The position numbers and the translations under genes were made by a program. Positions 16,813 through 25,473 of a stretch of 64,000 bases of DNA are shown piece after piece. The stretch is from Chromatiales bacterium (GTDB taxonomy: Bacteria; Pseudomonadota; Gammaproteobacteria; Steroidobacterales; GCA-2729495). The stretch covers positions 25,329 through 89,328 of the forward strand of contig JACKNI010000007.1 of NCBI GenBank assembly GCA_024234935.1, given 5' to 3'. The stretch's first letter is position 1. The number at the start of each line of letters is the position of its first letter. The notes beneath the pieces were generated by a model that was given only the letters and a program-made list of their open reading frames with translations, searched no databases and was not told the origin of the DNA.

Positions 16813-18801
16813 ATGGCAAATGACACGAGACGAGCGACGCGGCCTTTCCCTGCATGGGCAGGACTGGTGGCGCTGCTGGTGGTGTCGGCTGCCATGGCGG
16901 GTGATCGCGATGACTGGCAGCACTATGGCGGTGGGCCCGGCGGGTCGCATTATTCCTCGCTAGCGCAGATCAATCGCGACAACGTCGGCTCGCTCGCCCT
17001 GGCCTGGAGCTACCGCACTGGCGACATCGAGCGGCATCCGGAACACCGGCCGCTCGCCGCACTGAACGTGACGCCCATCCTGCTGCCGAAGGCGGCGGGC
17101 GAGTCGCTGGTGTTCTGCTCGGCGATGAATCGCGTGATCGCGCTGGATCCGGCGAGCGGCAAGGAGCGCTGGGTCCACGATCCGCAGATCCGCATCGGGC
17201 CCGTCGGCAGCAAGTTCCTGTGCCGGGGTGTGGCCTATTGGGAGGACAGCGATGCAGTTGCTGGTGCCAGCTGCAGGCACCGCATCTTCACCGCGACCAA
17301 TGACTTGCGACTGATCGGTATCGATGCGCTGAGCGGCAAGCCCTGCGGGGACTTCGGCACCGCCGGGGTGGTGGACGTGCAGCCGGATATCCACGACGAC
17401 GCCCCGGATCTCAAGGAAGGCGATGTGCAGTTCTCGGCGCCGCCGGTGACCATCGCTGATCTCGTCGTGATCGGGTCTTCCGACAACAGCAAGTTCTGGC
17501 GCGCCGACAGCCCGCGGGGCGAGGTGCGGGCCTACGACGCGCGTACGGGTGCGTTGCGCTGGAAGTTCGACCCGATTCCGCACGAGGCGGAAAATGCTGA
17601 AGCCCTGGGCTGGACCCGTGAGGGACTGGAGCACACGGGCGGCGCGAACGTCTGGAGCATGATGTCGTCTGACCCGGCGCGCGGGCTGCTTTTCCTGCCC
17701 ACCGCGACGGCCGCGCCAAACAACTTCGGCGGCAATCGGCCCGGCGACAACCGTTATGCCAACTCGGTTGTGGCACTGCGCGCAGCCGACGGCACTGTCG
17801 TCTGGCACTTCCAGATCGTGCACCACGATGTCTGGGACCTCGACCTTCCGGCGCAGCCGATCCTCGTCGACCTGAAGCGCAACGGGAAACTGCTGCCGGT
17901 GGTCATCCAGCTGACCAAGCAGGGGCTGATCTTCGTCTTGAACCGGGAAACGGGCGAGCCGGTGTTTCCGGTGGAGGAGCGGCCGGTGCCGACTGACGGC
18001 GTGCCTGGTGAGGTGCTCTCGCCGACACAGCCGTTTCCGGTTCGTCCTGCACCGCTCGGCGTAGCGAGGTATACGCCGGAGCAGGCCTGGGGCTTCACGC
18101 TGTTCGATCGCTCGGCCTGTCGCAGGAAGCTCGCGTCCTTCGGTCGTTCAGGACTCTATGAACCACCGGGCTTCGAAGGCACGCTGATGGCCTCATCGGC
18201 CAACAACTGGGGCGGTGCGGCTTTCGATCCCGAGCGTTCACTGCTCGTGTTGCCGGTCTCGCAGGTCCCCATCTACACGCGGCTCAAGCGCACGGCCGAC
18301 GTGACGCCCGAAGAACTCGATCAGCCACGGATGGGGCCGATCGGGCCGCCGACGGCGATGGCGGGTACACCTTATTCGTTTCAGTTCGCGCCGGTGCTCT
18401 CGCCGCTGTTCTCGCCCTGCACCCCGCCGCCCTGGGGCGAGTTGATGGCGCTGGATCTGTCCGGCGATACCGGCACGAAGTGGCGCTTCACGCTCGGTAC
18501 GCTCGAAAAGCTGATGCCTGTGCCGATACCATTGCCCTTCGGTACGCCGCTGGCCGGTGGCCCGACTGTCACCGCCGGTGGACTGGTCTTCATCGGCGCG
18601 AGTGCGGACGAGAAGTTCCGCGCCTTCGACATCGACAGCGGCAAGAAACTCTGGGAGGTGAGCACGCCGGCGTCGGCGATGGCGACACCGATGACCTACT
18701 CGGTGGGCGGCCGTCAGTTCGTGGTGGTGGCGGCCGGTGGACACATCGTGGCCGGCTTCCGCAACGTCTCGGATTACCTCGTGGCCTATGCGCTGCCCTG
18801 A
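16813..18801 (+). CDS. PQQ-dependent dehydrogenase (quinoprotein), paralogue 2
   Basis: 662-aa periplasmic quinoprotein. A signal peptide ending near AMAG precedes a propeller beginning HYGGGPGGSHYSSLAQINRD, with HHDVWDLDLPAQPILVDL and GGPTVTAGGLVFIGASAD as in the glucose/quinate dehydrogenase family. It keeps the canonical WDxDxPAQP motif that paralogue 1 has lost. GGGAGG lies eight bases before the ATG. It lacks the membrane domain of Gcd, so electrons must leave through another partner. A diheme cytochrome c near 51 kb is a possible but unlinked acceptor. Confidence 0.87.
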   Translation: MANDTRRATRPFPAWAGLVALLVVSAAMAGDRDDWQHYGGGPGGSHYSSLAQINRDNVGSLALAWSYRTGDIERHPEHRPLAALNVTPILLPKAAGESLVFCSAMNRVIALDPASGKERWVHDPQIRIGPVGSKFLCRGVAYWEDSDAVAGASCRHRIFTATNDLRLIGIDALSGKPCGDFGTAGVVDVQPDIHDDAPDLKEGDVQFSAPPVTIADLVVIGSSDNSKFWRADSPRGEVRAYDARTGALRWKFDPIPHEAENAEALGWTREGLEHTGGANVWSMMSSDPARGLLFLPTATAAPNNFGGNRPGDNRYANSVVALRAADGTVVWHFQIVHHDVWDLDLPAQPILVDLKRNGKLLPVVIQLTKQGLIFVLNRETGEPVFPVEERPVPTDGVPGEVLSPTQPFPVRPAPLGVARYTPEQAWGFTLFDRSACRRKLASFGRSGLYEPPGFEGTLMASSANNWGGAAFDPERSLLVLPVSQVPIYTRLKRTADVTPEELDQPRMGPIGPPTAMAGTPYSFQFAPVLSPLFSPCTPPPWGELMALDLSGDTGTKWRFTLGTLEKLMPVPIPLPFGTPLAGGPTVTAGGLVFIGASADEKFRAFDIDSGKKLWEVSTPASAMATPMTYSVGGRQFVVVAAGGHIVAGFRNVSDYLVAYALP

Positions 18802-18815
18802 GAGGTAGCCGCCAC

Positions 18816-19238
18816 TCAGTCCACCGGCTTTCTGCGCAGCGACTTCGTTGCGCCGCGCTGCTTCTTGCCTTCGAGTCGTCGCAGCTTGGCGCCTTTGCTT
18901 GGCCGGGTTGCGATGCGCCTGCGTTGTACCACGGTGACCGTGTTGACCAGTTCGTTGAGCCGGTCCAGTGCGTCGTCGCGGTTCATCTCCTGGGTGCGAT
19001 GACGCTGTGCCTTGAGCACGATGATGCCGTCCTGCGTGATGCGCTGGTCGCGCAGTGCGAGCAGCCTTTCCTGTATCCCGGGCGGCAGCGACGAGGCGCG
19101 GATGTCGAAGCGCAGGTGGATGGCGCTCGCCACCTTGTTGACGTTCTGGCCGCCGGCGCCCTGCGCGCGGACTGCGGTGAGTTCGACCTCCTCGACTGGC
19201 ACGCTGATGCGTGTGCGGCTGGCGGAGGGGTCCGGCAT
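18816..19238 (-). CDS. arfB: Alternative ribosome-rescue factor ArfB (YaeJ)
   Basis: 140-aa release-factor-like peptidyl-tRNA hydrolase that frees ribosomes stalled on non-stop mRNA. The GGQ catalytic motif is in AQGAGGQNVNKVASAIHLRF (residues about 25-45). The basic C-terminal tail (RRRIATRPSKGAKLRRLEGK) is the part that enters the empty mRNA channel. Length and both elements match the family. It begins six bases after the stop of the hypothetical gene upstream on the same strand, and converges on the PQQ dehydrogenase. Confidence 0.92.
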   Translation of the reverse strand: MPDPSASRTRISVPVEEVELTAVRAQGAGGQNVNKVASAIHLRFDIRASSLPPGIQERLLALRDQRITQDGIIVLKAQRHRTQEMNRDDALDRLNELVNTVTVVQRRRIATRPSKGAKLRRLEGKKQRGATKSLRRKPVD

Positions 19239-19244
19239 CGTCGC

Positions 19245-19598
19245 TCAGGCCGGGTTCTGCAGCAGGTTCTGCATGGCCGCGATGAACCCGGCGGTATTGC
19301 GCTCGGTCACGGGGCAGCTCTGCAGTTCATCCCAGTCGATACCGGCGGTTGCCTGCTCGAGTACCAGGCGGCCTTCCTTGCCGTTCCACACCAGGCGTTG
19401 CTTCGCGTCGTCGCGGCGGAAACGGATCAGCCAGCTGCCGTAGGCGCCCGCAGCGGCCACATAGTCCTGCACGCTGCAGCCGGCATCGGCGCAGGCGCTG
19501 GTGACCGCATCGGCAAATTCTTCGGTCGTTGCCGGGTATTCGATGGTGGGCAGCGCCGCCGGGCGGCGGCCGATCCACATGACTTCATGTTCTGCCAC
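19245..19598 (-). CDS. Hypothetical protein
   Basis: About 117 aa, no family recognised. Soluble, with no signal or membrane segment and an alpha/beta-like composition, containing YGSWLIRFRRDDAKQRLVWN. I favour a GTG start (VAEHEV) because GAGGA sits about ten bases upstream. A TTG three codons earlier (19607) and an ATG at 19580 are alternatives. It sits immediately upstream of arfB in the same direction. Confidence 0.55.
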   Translation of the reverse strand: MAEHEVMWIGRRPAALPTIEYPATTEEFADAVTSACADAGCSVQDYVAAAGAYGSWLIRFRRDDAKQRLVWNGKEGRLVLEQATAGIDWDELQSCPVTERNTAGFIAAMQNLLQNPA

Positions 19599-19745
19599 GG
19601 TTTGCAATCCTCAGGAAAAGACGAACGCCGACCAGCCTGGCCGATGAGTGGATGTTACCTGTCACAAGCCCCGGGCTGAAGCCATCGGCATCAGGCCTCG
19701 ATCTGCTACGCTCGATGTCACAAGGGGCGTGGAGAGGGGATTCAT

Positions 19746-20504
19746 ATGCGGCGGGTTCAACGCTTGTTGCTCATCCTGGCCGGATGTTTCTGCGCGGGAC
19801 TGGCGATGGCAGCACCCGTAGCCGGTGCACAGGACGGCGTGACCACACGGGAATTGCTGCACTTCCTGCACATCTTCCTGTTCGTTTTCTGGCTGGGCCC
19901 CGATGTGGCCACCTGGATCTGGAGCCGCAAGGCAGTAGACGCTGGCACACCACCGGAAATGCAGGCGGTGTCGCGGCAGATGATGGTGCGGGTGGAGATG
20001 ATCTCGCGCGCCTCGATGAGCCTGATGCTGACGGTCGGCGGCCTGCTCTCGCATTACATCGGCATGGAGCACCCGTGGTGGCAGATGGCCGGCATCGTAC
20101 TGCTGGGACCTGTCTGGCTGCTGCTCACACTCGTCGGGTTTTTCCGCGACGGCACGGCCTTCGGGACGACGGCAGTGCGTCTGGAAACAGCACTCCGCTG
20201 GGTAGTGATCGCGGCGGTACCGCTGTCGGTGATCTGGTCGACGCTGAGCGGGCGCCTCGATGTCGCACCCTATGTCGGTGCCAAACTGCTGCTGTTTGCC
20301 GCAGTCCTGCTGTGCTGGCAGCTGCTGCGCACCGGCGTACCGCGCAGCCGCCTGTATCCGGCGACAGTCTGGGTGGGCCTGCTGGCTGCGGCGCTGCTGG
20401 GGGTTATGAAGCCCGGTGTGCCGCAGGCCGATGGCTTGCAGGTCGGCCAAAAAGAAGCCCCGCACATGGCGGGGCTCCCGAGCCTCCAGGTCCAGGCTGA
20501 TTAA
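19746..20504 (+). CDS. Polytopic membrane protein
   Basis: 252 aa with a signal-like first helix and about six to seven hydrophobic segments: LLHFLHIFLFVFWLGPDVA, MAGIVLLGPVWLLLTLVGFF, LRWVVIAAVPLSVIW, YVGAKLLLFAAVLLCW. The LHxxxFxFWLG and conserved His residues recall small heme-associated or CopD/DUF2269-like membrane proteins, but I cannot assign it. GAGAGGGGA precedes the ATG. The last 15 codons run through the terminator hairpin of the convergent PEP-CTERM gene, so the very C-terminus is constrained by that structure. Confidence 0.6.
   Translation: MRRVQRLLLILAGCFCAGLAMAAPVAGAQDGVTTRELLHFLHIFLFVFWLGPDVATWIWSRKAVDAGTPPEMQAVSRQMMVRVEMISRASMSLMLTVGGLLSHYIGMEHPWWQMAGIVLLGPVWLLLTLVGFFRDGTAFGTTAVRLETALRWVVIAAVPLSVIWSTLSGRLDVAPYVGAKLLLFAAVLLCWQLLRTGVPRSRLYPATVWVGLLAAALLGVMKPGVPQADGLQVGQKEAPHMAGLPSLQVQAD
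20447..20476 (-). terminator. Rho-independent terminator of the PEP-CTERM protein gene
   Basis: An 8-bp GC-rich stem (AGCCCCGC / GCGGGGCT) with a 5-base loop is followed on the minus strand by TCTTTTT. It lies about 25 bases past the PEP-CTERM stop and inside the 3' end of the convergent membrane-protein gene. Confidence 0.75.
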
Positions 20505-21064
20505 CTTGCGATCCGTCGCCGCAGACCCAGCAAGCCCACCATCCCTGAACCAAACAGCCAGGCGGCTGCCGGCACGGGAACCACGGTGTGCGAATAGGTC
20601 CAGTTGCCGAAGTTGCTTTCGACACCATAGAGAACCGAGTTGGTTCCATTCGAGCCTGGACCAGCCACGACAACCGGCCCCGGGTAACAGCTGCCGGCGG
20701 AATTCGCCAGGCTGAACGTGCCTGACGTGGACGGCACCGAATTCGCGGTGATCTGGAAGCCGGTGATCAGCGTACCGGCACAGGCGGTCCAGCTCGGCGC
20801 ATTGTTGGTCAGTACGGAGCCGAGGTTGATGGTCGCACCGTTGTTCCAGCTGTAGGTGAGCGCTGTCAGTGCACTTACGGGGATGGCGCTGAAGTTGCTG
20901 GCATCCGTGATACCCGGGCTCGAGAAGGTCATGCTTCCGCTGCCGCCTGAACCGCCACTCGGCGTCCAGCTATAGACCACCGTCATGGCCGAGGCCGGCA
21001 GCGCGAGGCAAAGCGTGAGCGCGGCTGCAGAAATCCGCGCAGTCAGAATGGAACCGGTCGTCAT
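20501..21064 (-). CDS. PEP-CTERM sorting-domain exported protein
   Basis: 187 aa. A signal peptide (ISAAALTLCLALPASA) precedes a Ser/Gly/Asn-rich beta-type body. The C-terminal sorting tag is VPVPAAAWLFGSGMVGLLGL plus RRR, the VPxPAAxWLFGSG variant of PEP-CTERM recognised by exosortases. The protein is expected to be processed at the membrane and released to the surface or exopolysaccharide. I chose the ATG with GGGGGAG upstream, about 18 codons inside a longer open frame. No exosortase is encoded in the window. Confidence 0.8.
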   Translation of the reverse strand: MTTGSILTARISAAALTLCLALPASAMTVVYSWTPSGGSGGSGSMTFSSPGITDASNFSAIPVSALTALTYSWNNGATINLGSVLTNNAPSWTACAGTLITGFQITANSVPSTSGTFSLANSAGSCYPGPVVVAGPGSNGTNSVLYGVESNFGNWTYSHTVVPVPAAAWLFGSGMVGLLGLRRRIAS

Positions 21065-21211
21065 TGGTCTTCTCCCCCAGGCGCGGTGTTGTGCACCGCA
21101 GCTATCGTTGTATGGCATTGAGGATGATCTTCCTGAAACCGTCTGCGCCCGTCGTCACCCGCCCGGATGATTTTCCGGAACCGTTTATGAAAGCTGTTTT
21201 ACAGAACGCTT

Positions 21212-22804
21212 CTATCGGGTGACCAGATCCACCAGCGCGTCCGGGTCAAGCGGCAGCGAGGTGTCCACCTGCACCGCGTGTGCGTTCTCGTCCGCGGTCA
21301 GCGGTTCCCAGGTGTCGAGCTGGTGTTCGAGGACGGCAAGGTCCGCATCGGACGCGCCCCGCGCCCGACTCACGATGCGCTCGCGCAGCAGGGCAGGCGG
21401 CGCGGTAGCCTCGATGATTGTGCAACTGATATTGCGCGCCGCGGCCATCGCCCGGAACGGCGCCCGCTGCGAGACATCGAGAAAGGCCGCATCGACGATG
21501 ACCAAAAAACCGGCGTCGAGCACCTGGCCCGCCAGGTCCAGCAACCTCGCATAGGTCCGGCGACTTCCCGCGGAGTCGTAGATGCCCTGGCCCACCGCCG
21601 CGCGTGCGTCGGCCTCGGGCGGCACGCCGGCCAGCCGCTTGCGCTCGACGTCGGAGCGAATGCGGATGGCGCCATGCTTCTCGACCAGAACGCCGGACAG
21701 CGTTGTCTTGCCGGATGCGGAAACGCCGCGAGTCAGGATCAGCCGGGGGCGTCCGGACCGCGCGTAGCATTGCGCCAGTGCCAGATAGCGGCGGGCTTCC
21801 GCCTCGGCCAGGGTCTTCTCGTGATCATCGATGCCGGCCTGACGCGCCCGGATGCCATCAACCTTCGCCCGGACCAGCGCCCGGTACACCAGGTAAAAGG
21901 GCAGGACGGCCAGCCCGGCGTAGTCGCCCGTGCGTTCGAGGTACAGGTTGAGAAAACGCGCGGCGAGCGCCGGCTGCTGACGCGCCTCAAGGTCCATCAC
22001 GAGAAAGGCCACTTCGTTCAGTACGTCAATCCAGCGCAGGTCCGGGTTGAATTCGAGGCAGTCGAACACCAGCGGGCCGTCGTTGACCCAGGCCAGGTTG
22101 CGCAGGTGCAGGTCGCCATGGCATTCGCGCACGAAGCCATCGCGCTTGCGCTGCTGGAAAATTTCCCGCAATCGCGCGAATGTCCTGATGGTCCACTGCT
22201 CCAGTTCGGCGATGCCTTGCGCTGAAATTGCATCCGGCAGTCCTCGGCGCAATTCGGGGAAGTTCTCCATCGCGGGTGCGATGATCTGCTCCGGCCCGCC
22301 GTACTTCACGCTGGCCCCGGCAATGGACACCCGCTGGTGGAAATCAGCGATGAGCCTCGCGAAGGCATCCAGGTGATGGCCTTTGAGTTCCCCGTGGTCG
22401 AGCAGCCGGTCGAGTTGCGCCGACGGCGGGAACTGCCGCATCTGTACCGCGTACTCGATCGCGGCACCGTCACCGCCGAGGTGCGGTGCGTCGGGGCTTC
22501 CCGTCACTGGTATCACGCCGAGATAGAACGCCGGCGCGAGGCGCCGGTTGAGACGGACTTCCTCTGTGCAGTAGTGATGCCGTTTGGCCAGTGTGGAGAA
22601 ATCCAGGAAGCCGAGATCGACGGGCTTCTTGATCTTGTAAGCGTAGGTGCCGGTGAGGATGACCCATGAGATATGGGTTTCGATCAGTTCGAGGGAGCCG
22701 ACGGGGTGGCCGCAGGCCCCGGGCTTCAGCAAGCCGGCGACAAGTGCTGAGGACGCTGCTGTTTCGCCTGCCTGATGGCGCGGGCTGACACCGGTCTGGT
22801 CCAA
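21212..22804 (-). CDS. Bifunctional aminoglycoside-phosphotransferase-like / AAA ATP-binding protein
   Basis: 530 aa with two parts. An N-terminal APH-like kinase fold (about 35-340) has CHGDLHLRNLAW (catalytic loop) and VFDCLEFNPDLRWIDVLNEV (metal-binding Asp region). The C-terminal P-loop NTPase (about 355-525) has GVSASGKTTLSG as Walker A and VIVDAAFLDVSQR. The combination is a widespread uncharacterised family often annotated as APH/ATP-binding protein. Antibiotic resistance should not be assumed. Start is a TTG preceded by GGGAG about seven bases upstream. Confidence 0.8.
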   Translation of the reverse strand: MDQTGVSPRHQAGETAASSALVAGLLKPGACGHPVGSLELIETHISWVILTGTYAYKIKKPVDLGFLDFSTLAKRHHYCTEEVRLNRRLAPAFYLGVIPVTGSPDAPHLGGDGAAIEYAVQMRQFPPSAQLDRLLDHGELKGHHLDAFARLIADFHQRVSIAGASVKYGGPEQIIAPAMENFPELRRGLPDAISAQGIAELEQWTIRTFARLREIFQQRKRDGFVRECHGDLHLRNLAWVNDGPLVFDCLEFNPDLRWIDVLNEVAFLVMDLEARQQPALAARFLNLYLERTGDYAGLAVLPFYLVYRALVRAKVDGIRARQAGIDDHEKTLAEAEARRYLALAQCYARSGRPRLILTRGVSASGKTTLSGVLVEKHGAIRIRSDVERKRLAGVPPEADARAAVGQGIYDSAGSRRTYARLLDLAGQVLDAGFLVIVDAAFLDVSQRAPFRAMAAARNISCTIIEATAPPALLRERIVSRARGASDADLAVLEHQLDTWEPLTADENAHAVQVDTSLPLDPDALVDLVTR

Positions 22805-22918
22805 GATCTGCTCCCGGCTGTGTCTTCGGTTCCGGTCGTCCGGTCATGGCCGCCTCGGCAGATTGCCCTGGGGCCGCACCGGCCAGTCTACGCCGTGCAC
22901 TGCGCAGAAACGTCAGGC

Positions 22919-22946
22919 AAAAAAATGCCCCGGACTGGCCGGGGCA
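22919..22946 (-). terminator. Rho-independent terminator of the cold-shock gene
   Basis: An 8-bp stem (TGCCCCGG / CCGGGGCA) with a 5-base loop is followed on the minus strand by seven T residues. It lies about 80 bases past the csp stop. Confidence 0.85.
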
Positions 22947-23028
22947 CTATTGCATCCGATGATGCCTGTTCAGGTCGCAGCCGACAGTTGCCTCAGCAGA
23001 GGCCCGTCAGAGCGCAGAACCGGTTATA

Positions 23029-23232
23029 TCAGGACGCCCGCAGGTTGGCAGCTGCTGGCTTGCCACGCTCGTTGGTGATGTCGAAAGAGATGCTCTGACC
23101 TTCGTTCAGGGTCGCCATGCCGGCGGCCTGCACTGCAGTCACATGAACGAACACGTCCTTCGAGCCGTCGGACGGCTGGATGAACCCGAAGCCCTTTTGG
23201 GCGTTAAACCACTTGACAGTTCCGGTAGCCAT
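23029..23232 (-). CDS. Cold-shock domain protein (CspA family)
   Basis: 67-aa single cold-shock domain, an RNA/ssDNA chaperone. RNP1 KGFGFIQP and RNP2 VFVHVTAVQ are intact, and the protein opens TGTVKWFNAQKGFG as in Csp proteins. AAGGA lies about 11 bases before the ATG, and the leader contains an A/T-rich stretch. A strong terminator follows, so the gene is monocistronic. Which Csp paralogue it is, and whether it is cold-induced, cannot be told. Confidence 0.95.
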   Translation of the reverse strand: MATGTVKWFNAQKGFGFIQPSDGSKDVFVHVTAVQAAGMATLNEGQSISFDITNERGKPAAANLRAS

Positions 23233-23505
23233 TAACGTAAGTATTCCTTATGGCGTTAAAAAAAACAGGACACTTGGGAATAACGCCGACCCCGCGTGAC
23301 CTTTAACAATTATGGAGTTTGAGGGAAGCACTCGTCTTGAAATCCCGGACGGGATATTTAGTCGAAGGCTGGCCAAAAACGCCATTTGCGTGAGTCACGG
23401 TATGCGATCTCACAGGGCGGGTCAATACTCCGGTCGATTCTGCTGTGTGACAATCCGGATCCGGTCCCCGTTTGGGGTCCCGGTTGGCAGGCAGGGAGCA
23501 GAGCT

Positions 23506-23715
23506 GTGAATGATGGGCTGCGCCTTGAGGCGCTGGAATTCAAGTGTGCGTATCTGGAGCGGGCGATACAGGAATTGAGTGACGTGCTTTACCAGCAGTC
23601 GCAGCGGCTGGACGAGGCGGTGCTGCGCAACCAGCAACTCAAGCAGCAACTCGAGCTGATCGAGAGCCGGGTCGGCGAGCCGGCAGCTGAGGCGGAGATC
23701 CCTCCCCATTACTGA
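23506..23715 (+). CDS. slyX: SlyX family protein
   Basis: 69-aa coiled-coil protein. LEALEFKCAYLERAIQELSD and the C-terminal PPHY ending are typical of SlyX. It starts at a GTG with GGGAG eight bases upstream. Function in the family is poorly defined. The hypothetical membrane protein follows immediately, with its frame open across the slyX stop. Confidence 0.85.
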   Translation: MNDGLRLEALEFKCAYLERAIQELSDVLYQQSQRLDEAVLRNQQLKQQLELIESRVGEPAAEAEIPPHY

Positions 23716-23767
23716 TCCGGAGTTCATTGCGCCGCCAAAGGAACGGGCCACGACCCGCCTGTATGTC

Positions 23768-24439
23768 GTGCCGGTCTGGCTGCGGGTTCTGGCTGGTCTG
23801 CTGGCTTTGGCGGCCCTGTTTGCGGCGGTATCGCTGGTCAGCAGTGCCCGCGCGCACGGTGTCGCCGATTTGCCGGCCCTGCTGATGAGCGGTGCACAGG
23901 TCATCTTCGATGTCTGCATGGGCGGGTTGTTCGCGTACGTCGCCGTGACGGGCCTCGCGCCCACCCACCTGATGCGCAGTGCCGGCGATTCGTGGACGGG
24001 CGGCGTGCCGCGCTTCCGGCTTGAGCCGGATATGCAGCGTTATCTGCAGCAGATGAATGCCGGGCAGCCGCAGATCATCGAATGCTGGATCCTCGGTCGC
24101 GTTGTAAAGCGCCGTCGCGGTGACCAGTTCCCTGCGCAATGGTGGCTGCTGGTTTTTGGACCGGCTGCACTGGCAGAGAAGCTGCGCACCGACTGGAATA
24201 TGCGTCGACGCGATGTGCGCCTGTTTGTGGTCGATGCCGACACGGACTCGGTCAGTGCTGCCTGGGGGCGACCGTATGACGGTGTCCTCGCTGACTGGTG
24301 CTGGGAATTCATCACGGACGAAGTTGCGCGCTTTGTTCCGCCGGCTGATGCCGGCGAGCAGAAGCAGCTTGTCGATGACGGGGATGCGCAGCGCGACGCC
24401 GCTCAGTTTGCCGAGCGCTTGTGGAGCAGGAACCCGTAG
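23768..24439 (+). CDS. Hypothetical membrane protein
   Basis: 223 aa from the GTG chosen. Two N-terminal hydrophobic helices (LRVLAGLLALAALFAAVSLV and IFDVCMGGLFAYVAVTGLA) precede a soluble domain of about 150 aa rich in Trp (WWLLVFGPAALAEKL, WCWEFITDEVARF). No family recognised. The frame is open upstream through PEFIAPPKERATTRLY, so an ATT start at 23708, next to the slyX stop, is possible. Probably cotranscribed with slyX. Confidence 0.55.
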   Translation: MPVWLRVLAGLLALAALFAAVSLVSSARAHGVADLPALLMSGAQVIFDVCMGGLFAYVAVTGLAPTHLMRSAGDSWTGGVPRFRLEPDMQRYLQQMNAGQPQIIECWILGRVVKRRRGDQFPAQWWLLVFGPAALAEKLRTDWNMRRRDVRLFVVDADTDSVSAAWGRPYDGVLADWCWEFITDEVARFVPPADAGEQKQLVDDGDAQRDAAQFAERLWSRNP

Positions 24440-24532
24440 GCGCGCCTTCAGGCGCTCCAGAGAGTCTGTGGGACCGCAAGCCGCTGCCGAGGCCGCTATA
24501 CTCGCCCGCCCCAAGCTGTGGATCCGTGACCC

Positions 24533-25447
24533 GTGTTGTTCAAGAACCTGATTCTCTACCGCCTGCCTGAAAACTGGTCCGTGCCGGCCGCAGAACTCGA
24601 AGAAGCCCTTGGGCGCCGGCCGCTGCAGCCCTGCAGTGGTTTCGACATGCAGACCCGCGGCTTCGTGGCCACAGGCTACGAAGAGCGGCTGCTCCATACG
24701 CAGGGCAGGCATCATCTGCTCGCGCTCGGTGTCGACCGCAAGTTGCTGCCAGCCTCGGTCATCAACCAGCAGGCCAAAGAACGGGCAGTGGAGCTTGCCG
24801 CACAACAGGGCTATCCCGTGGGTCGTCGCCAGATGCGCGAACTCAAGGCCCGGGTTACAGACGAGTTGCGCTCGCGGGCGCTCACCAGTCGTCGCACGAC
24901 GCATGCCTGGCTCAACCTGCCGCAGCGCTGGCTGGCGGTGAATACCAGCAGCGCGCCACGCGCCGAGGAGCTGGTGGAAACGCTGCGCGAGACGCTCGGC
25001 AGCTTCGCCGTACAGCCGGTCGCCAGCCTGAACTCACCGGCCGGCGCGATGGCCACCTGGCTGACGCAGGGGCGGGTGCCGGGACGCTTCAGCATCGACC
25101 AGGATCTGGAGTTGCAGGCTGTCGATGGTGGCGGCGCAACCATCCGTTACGTGAATCATCCGCTCGACAGTGCCGAGATCCGCGGCCATCTCGGCGCCGG
25201 CAAGACGCCGACCCGGCTCGGACTGGTGTGGAACGAACGCATCGCTTTCATGCTGCAGCAGAACCTGTACATCAAGCGTGTCCGGTTCCTGGACGTCTAC
25301 AAGGATGACAACGCGCAGGGCGAGAATCCGCAGGAACAATTCGATATCGACTTTGCCCTGATGACCGGTGAGCTGTCGCAGCTGCTGGAAGAGTTGCTGG
25401 CCGGACTCGGTGGCGAAGAAACCGCACCGGTCCGTCAGGCCGCCTGA
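24533..25447 (+). CDS. rdgC: Recombination-associated protein RdgC
   Basis: 304-aa dsDNA-binding ring protein that modulates RecA. It opens LFKNLILYRLPENW, carries FVATGYEERLLHTQGRHHLL and INQQAKERA, and its length matches the family (about 300). The GTG start fits the conserved N-terminus; a TATACT hexamer lies 36 bases upstream. It converges on the F420 operon with a gap of 26 bases. Confidence 0.93.
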   Translation: MLFKNLILYRLPENWSVPAAELEEALGRRPLQPCSGFDMQTRGFVATGYEERLLHTQGRHHLLALGVDRKLLPASVINQQAKERAVELAAQQGYPVGRRQMRELKARVTDELRSRALTSRRTTHAWLNLPQRWLAVNTSSAPRAEELVETLRETLGSFAVQPVASLNSPAGAMATWLTQGRVPGRFSIDQDLELQAVDGGGATIRYVNHPLDSAEIRGHLGAGKTPTRLGLVWNERIAFMLQQNLYIKRVRFLDVYKDDNAQGENPQEQFDIDFALMTGELSQLLEELLAGLGGEETAPVRQAA

Positions 25448-25473
25448 AAAATCCGCGTCTGACCGCTATTTTG

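Noticed and set aside
21212..22804. Aminoglycoside resistance
   Set aside because: The APH-like domain is fused to a P-loop ATPase in a widespread family with no established antibiotic substrate.
25448..25473. Short CTGAC/GTCAG repeat between rdgC and fbiC
   Set aside because: Only five base pairs with a long loop and no T-run; not enough for a terminator call.
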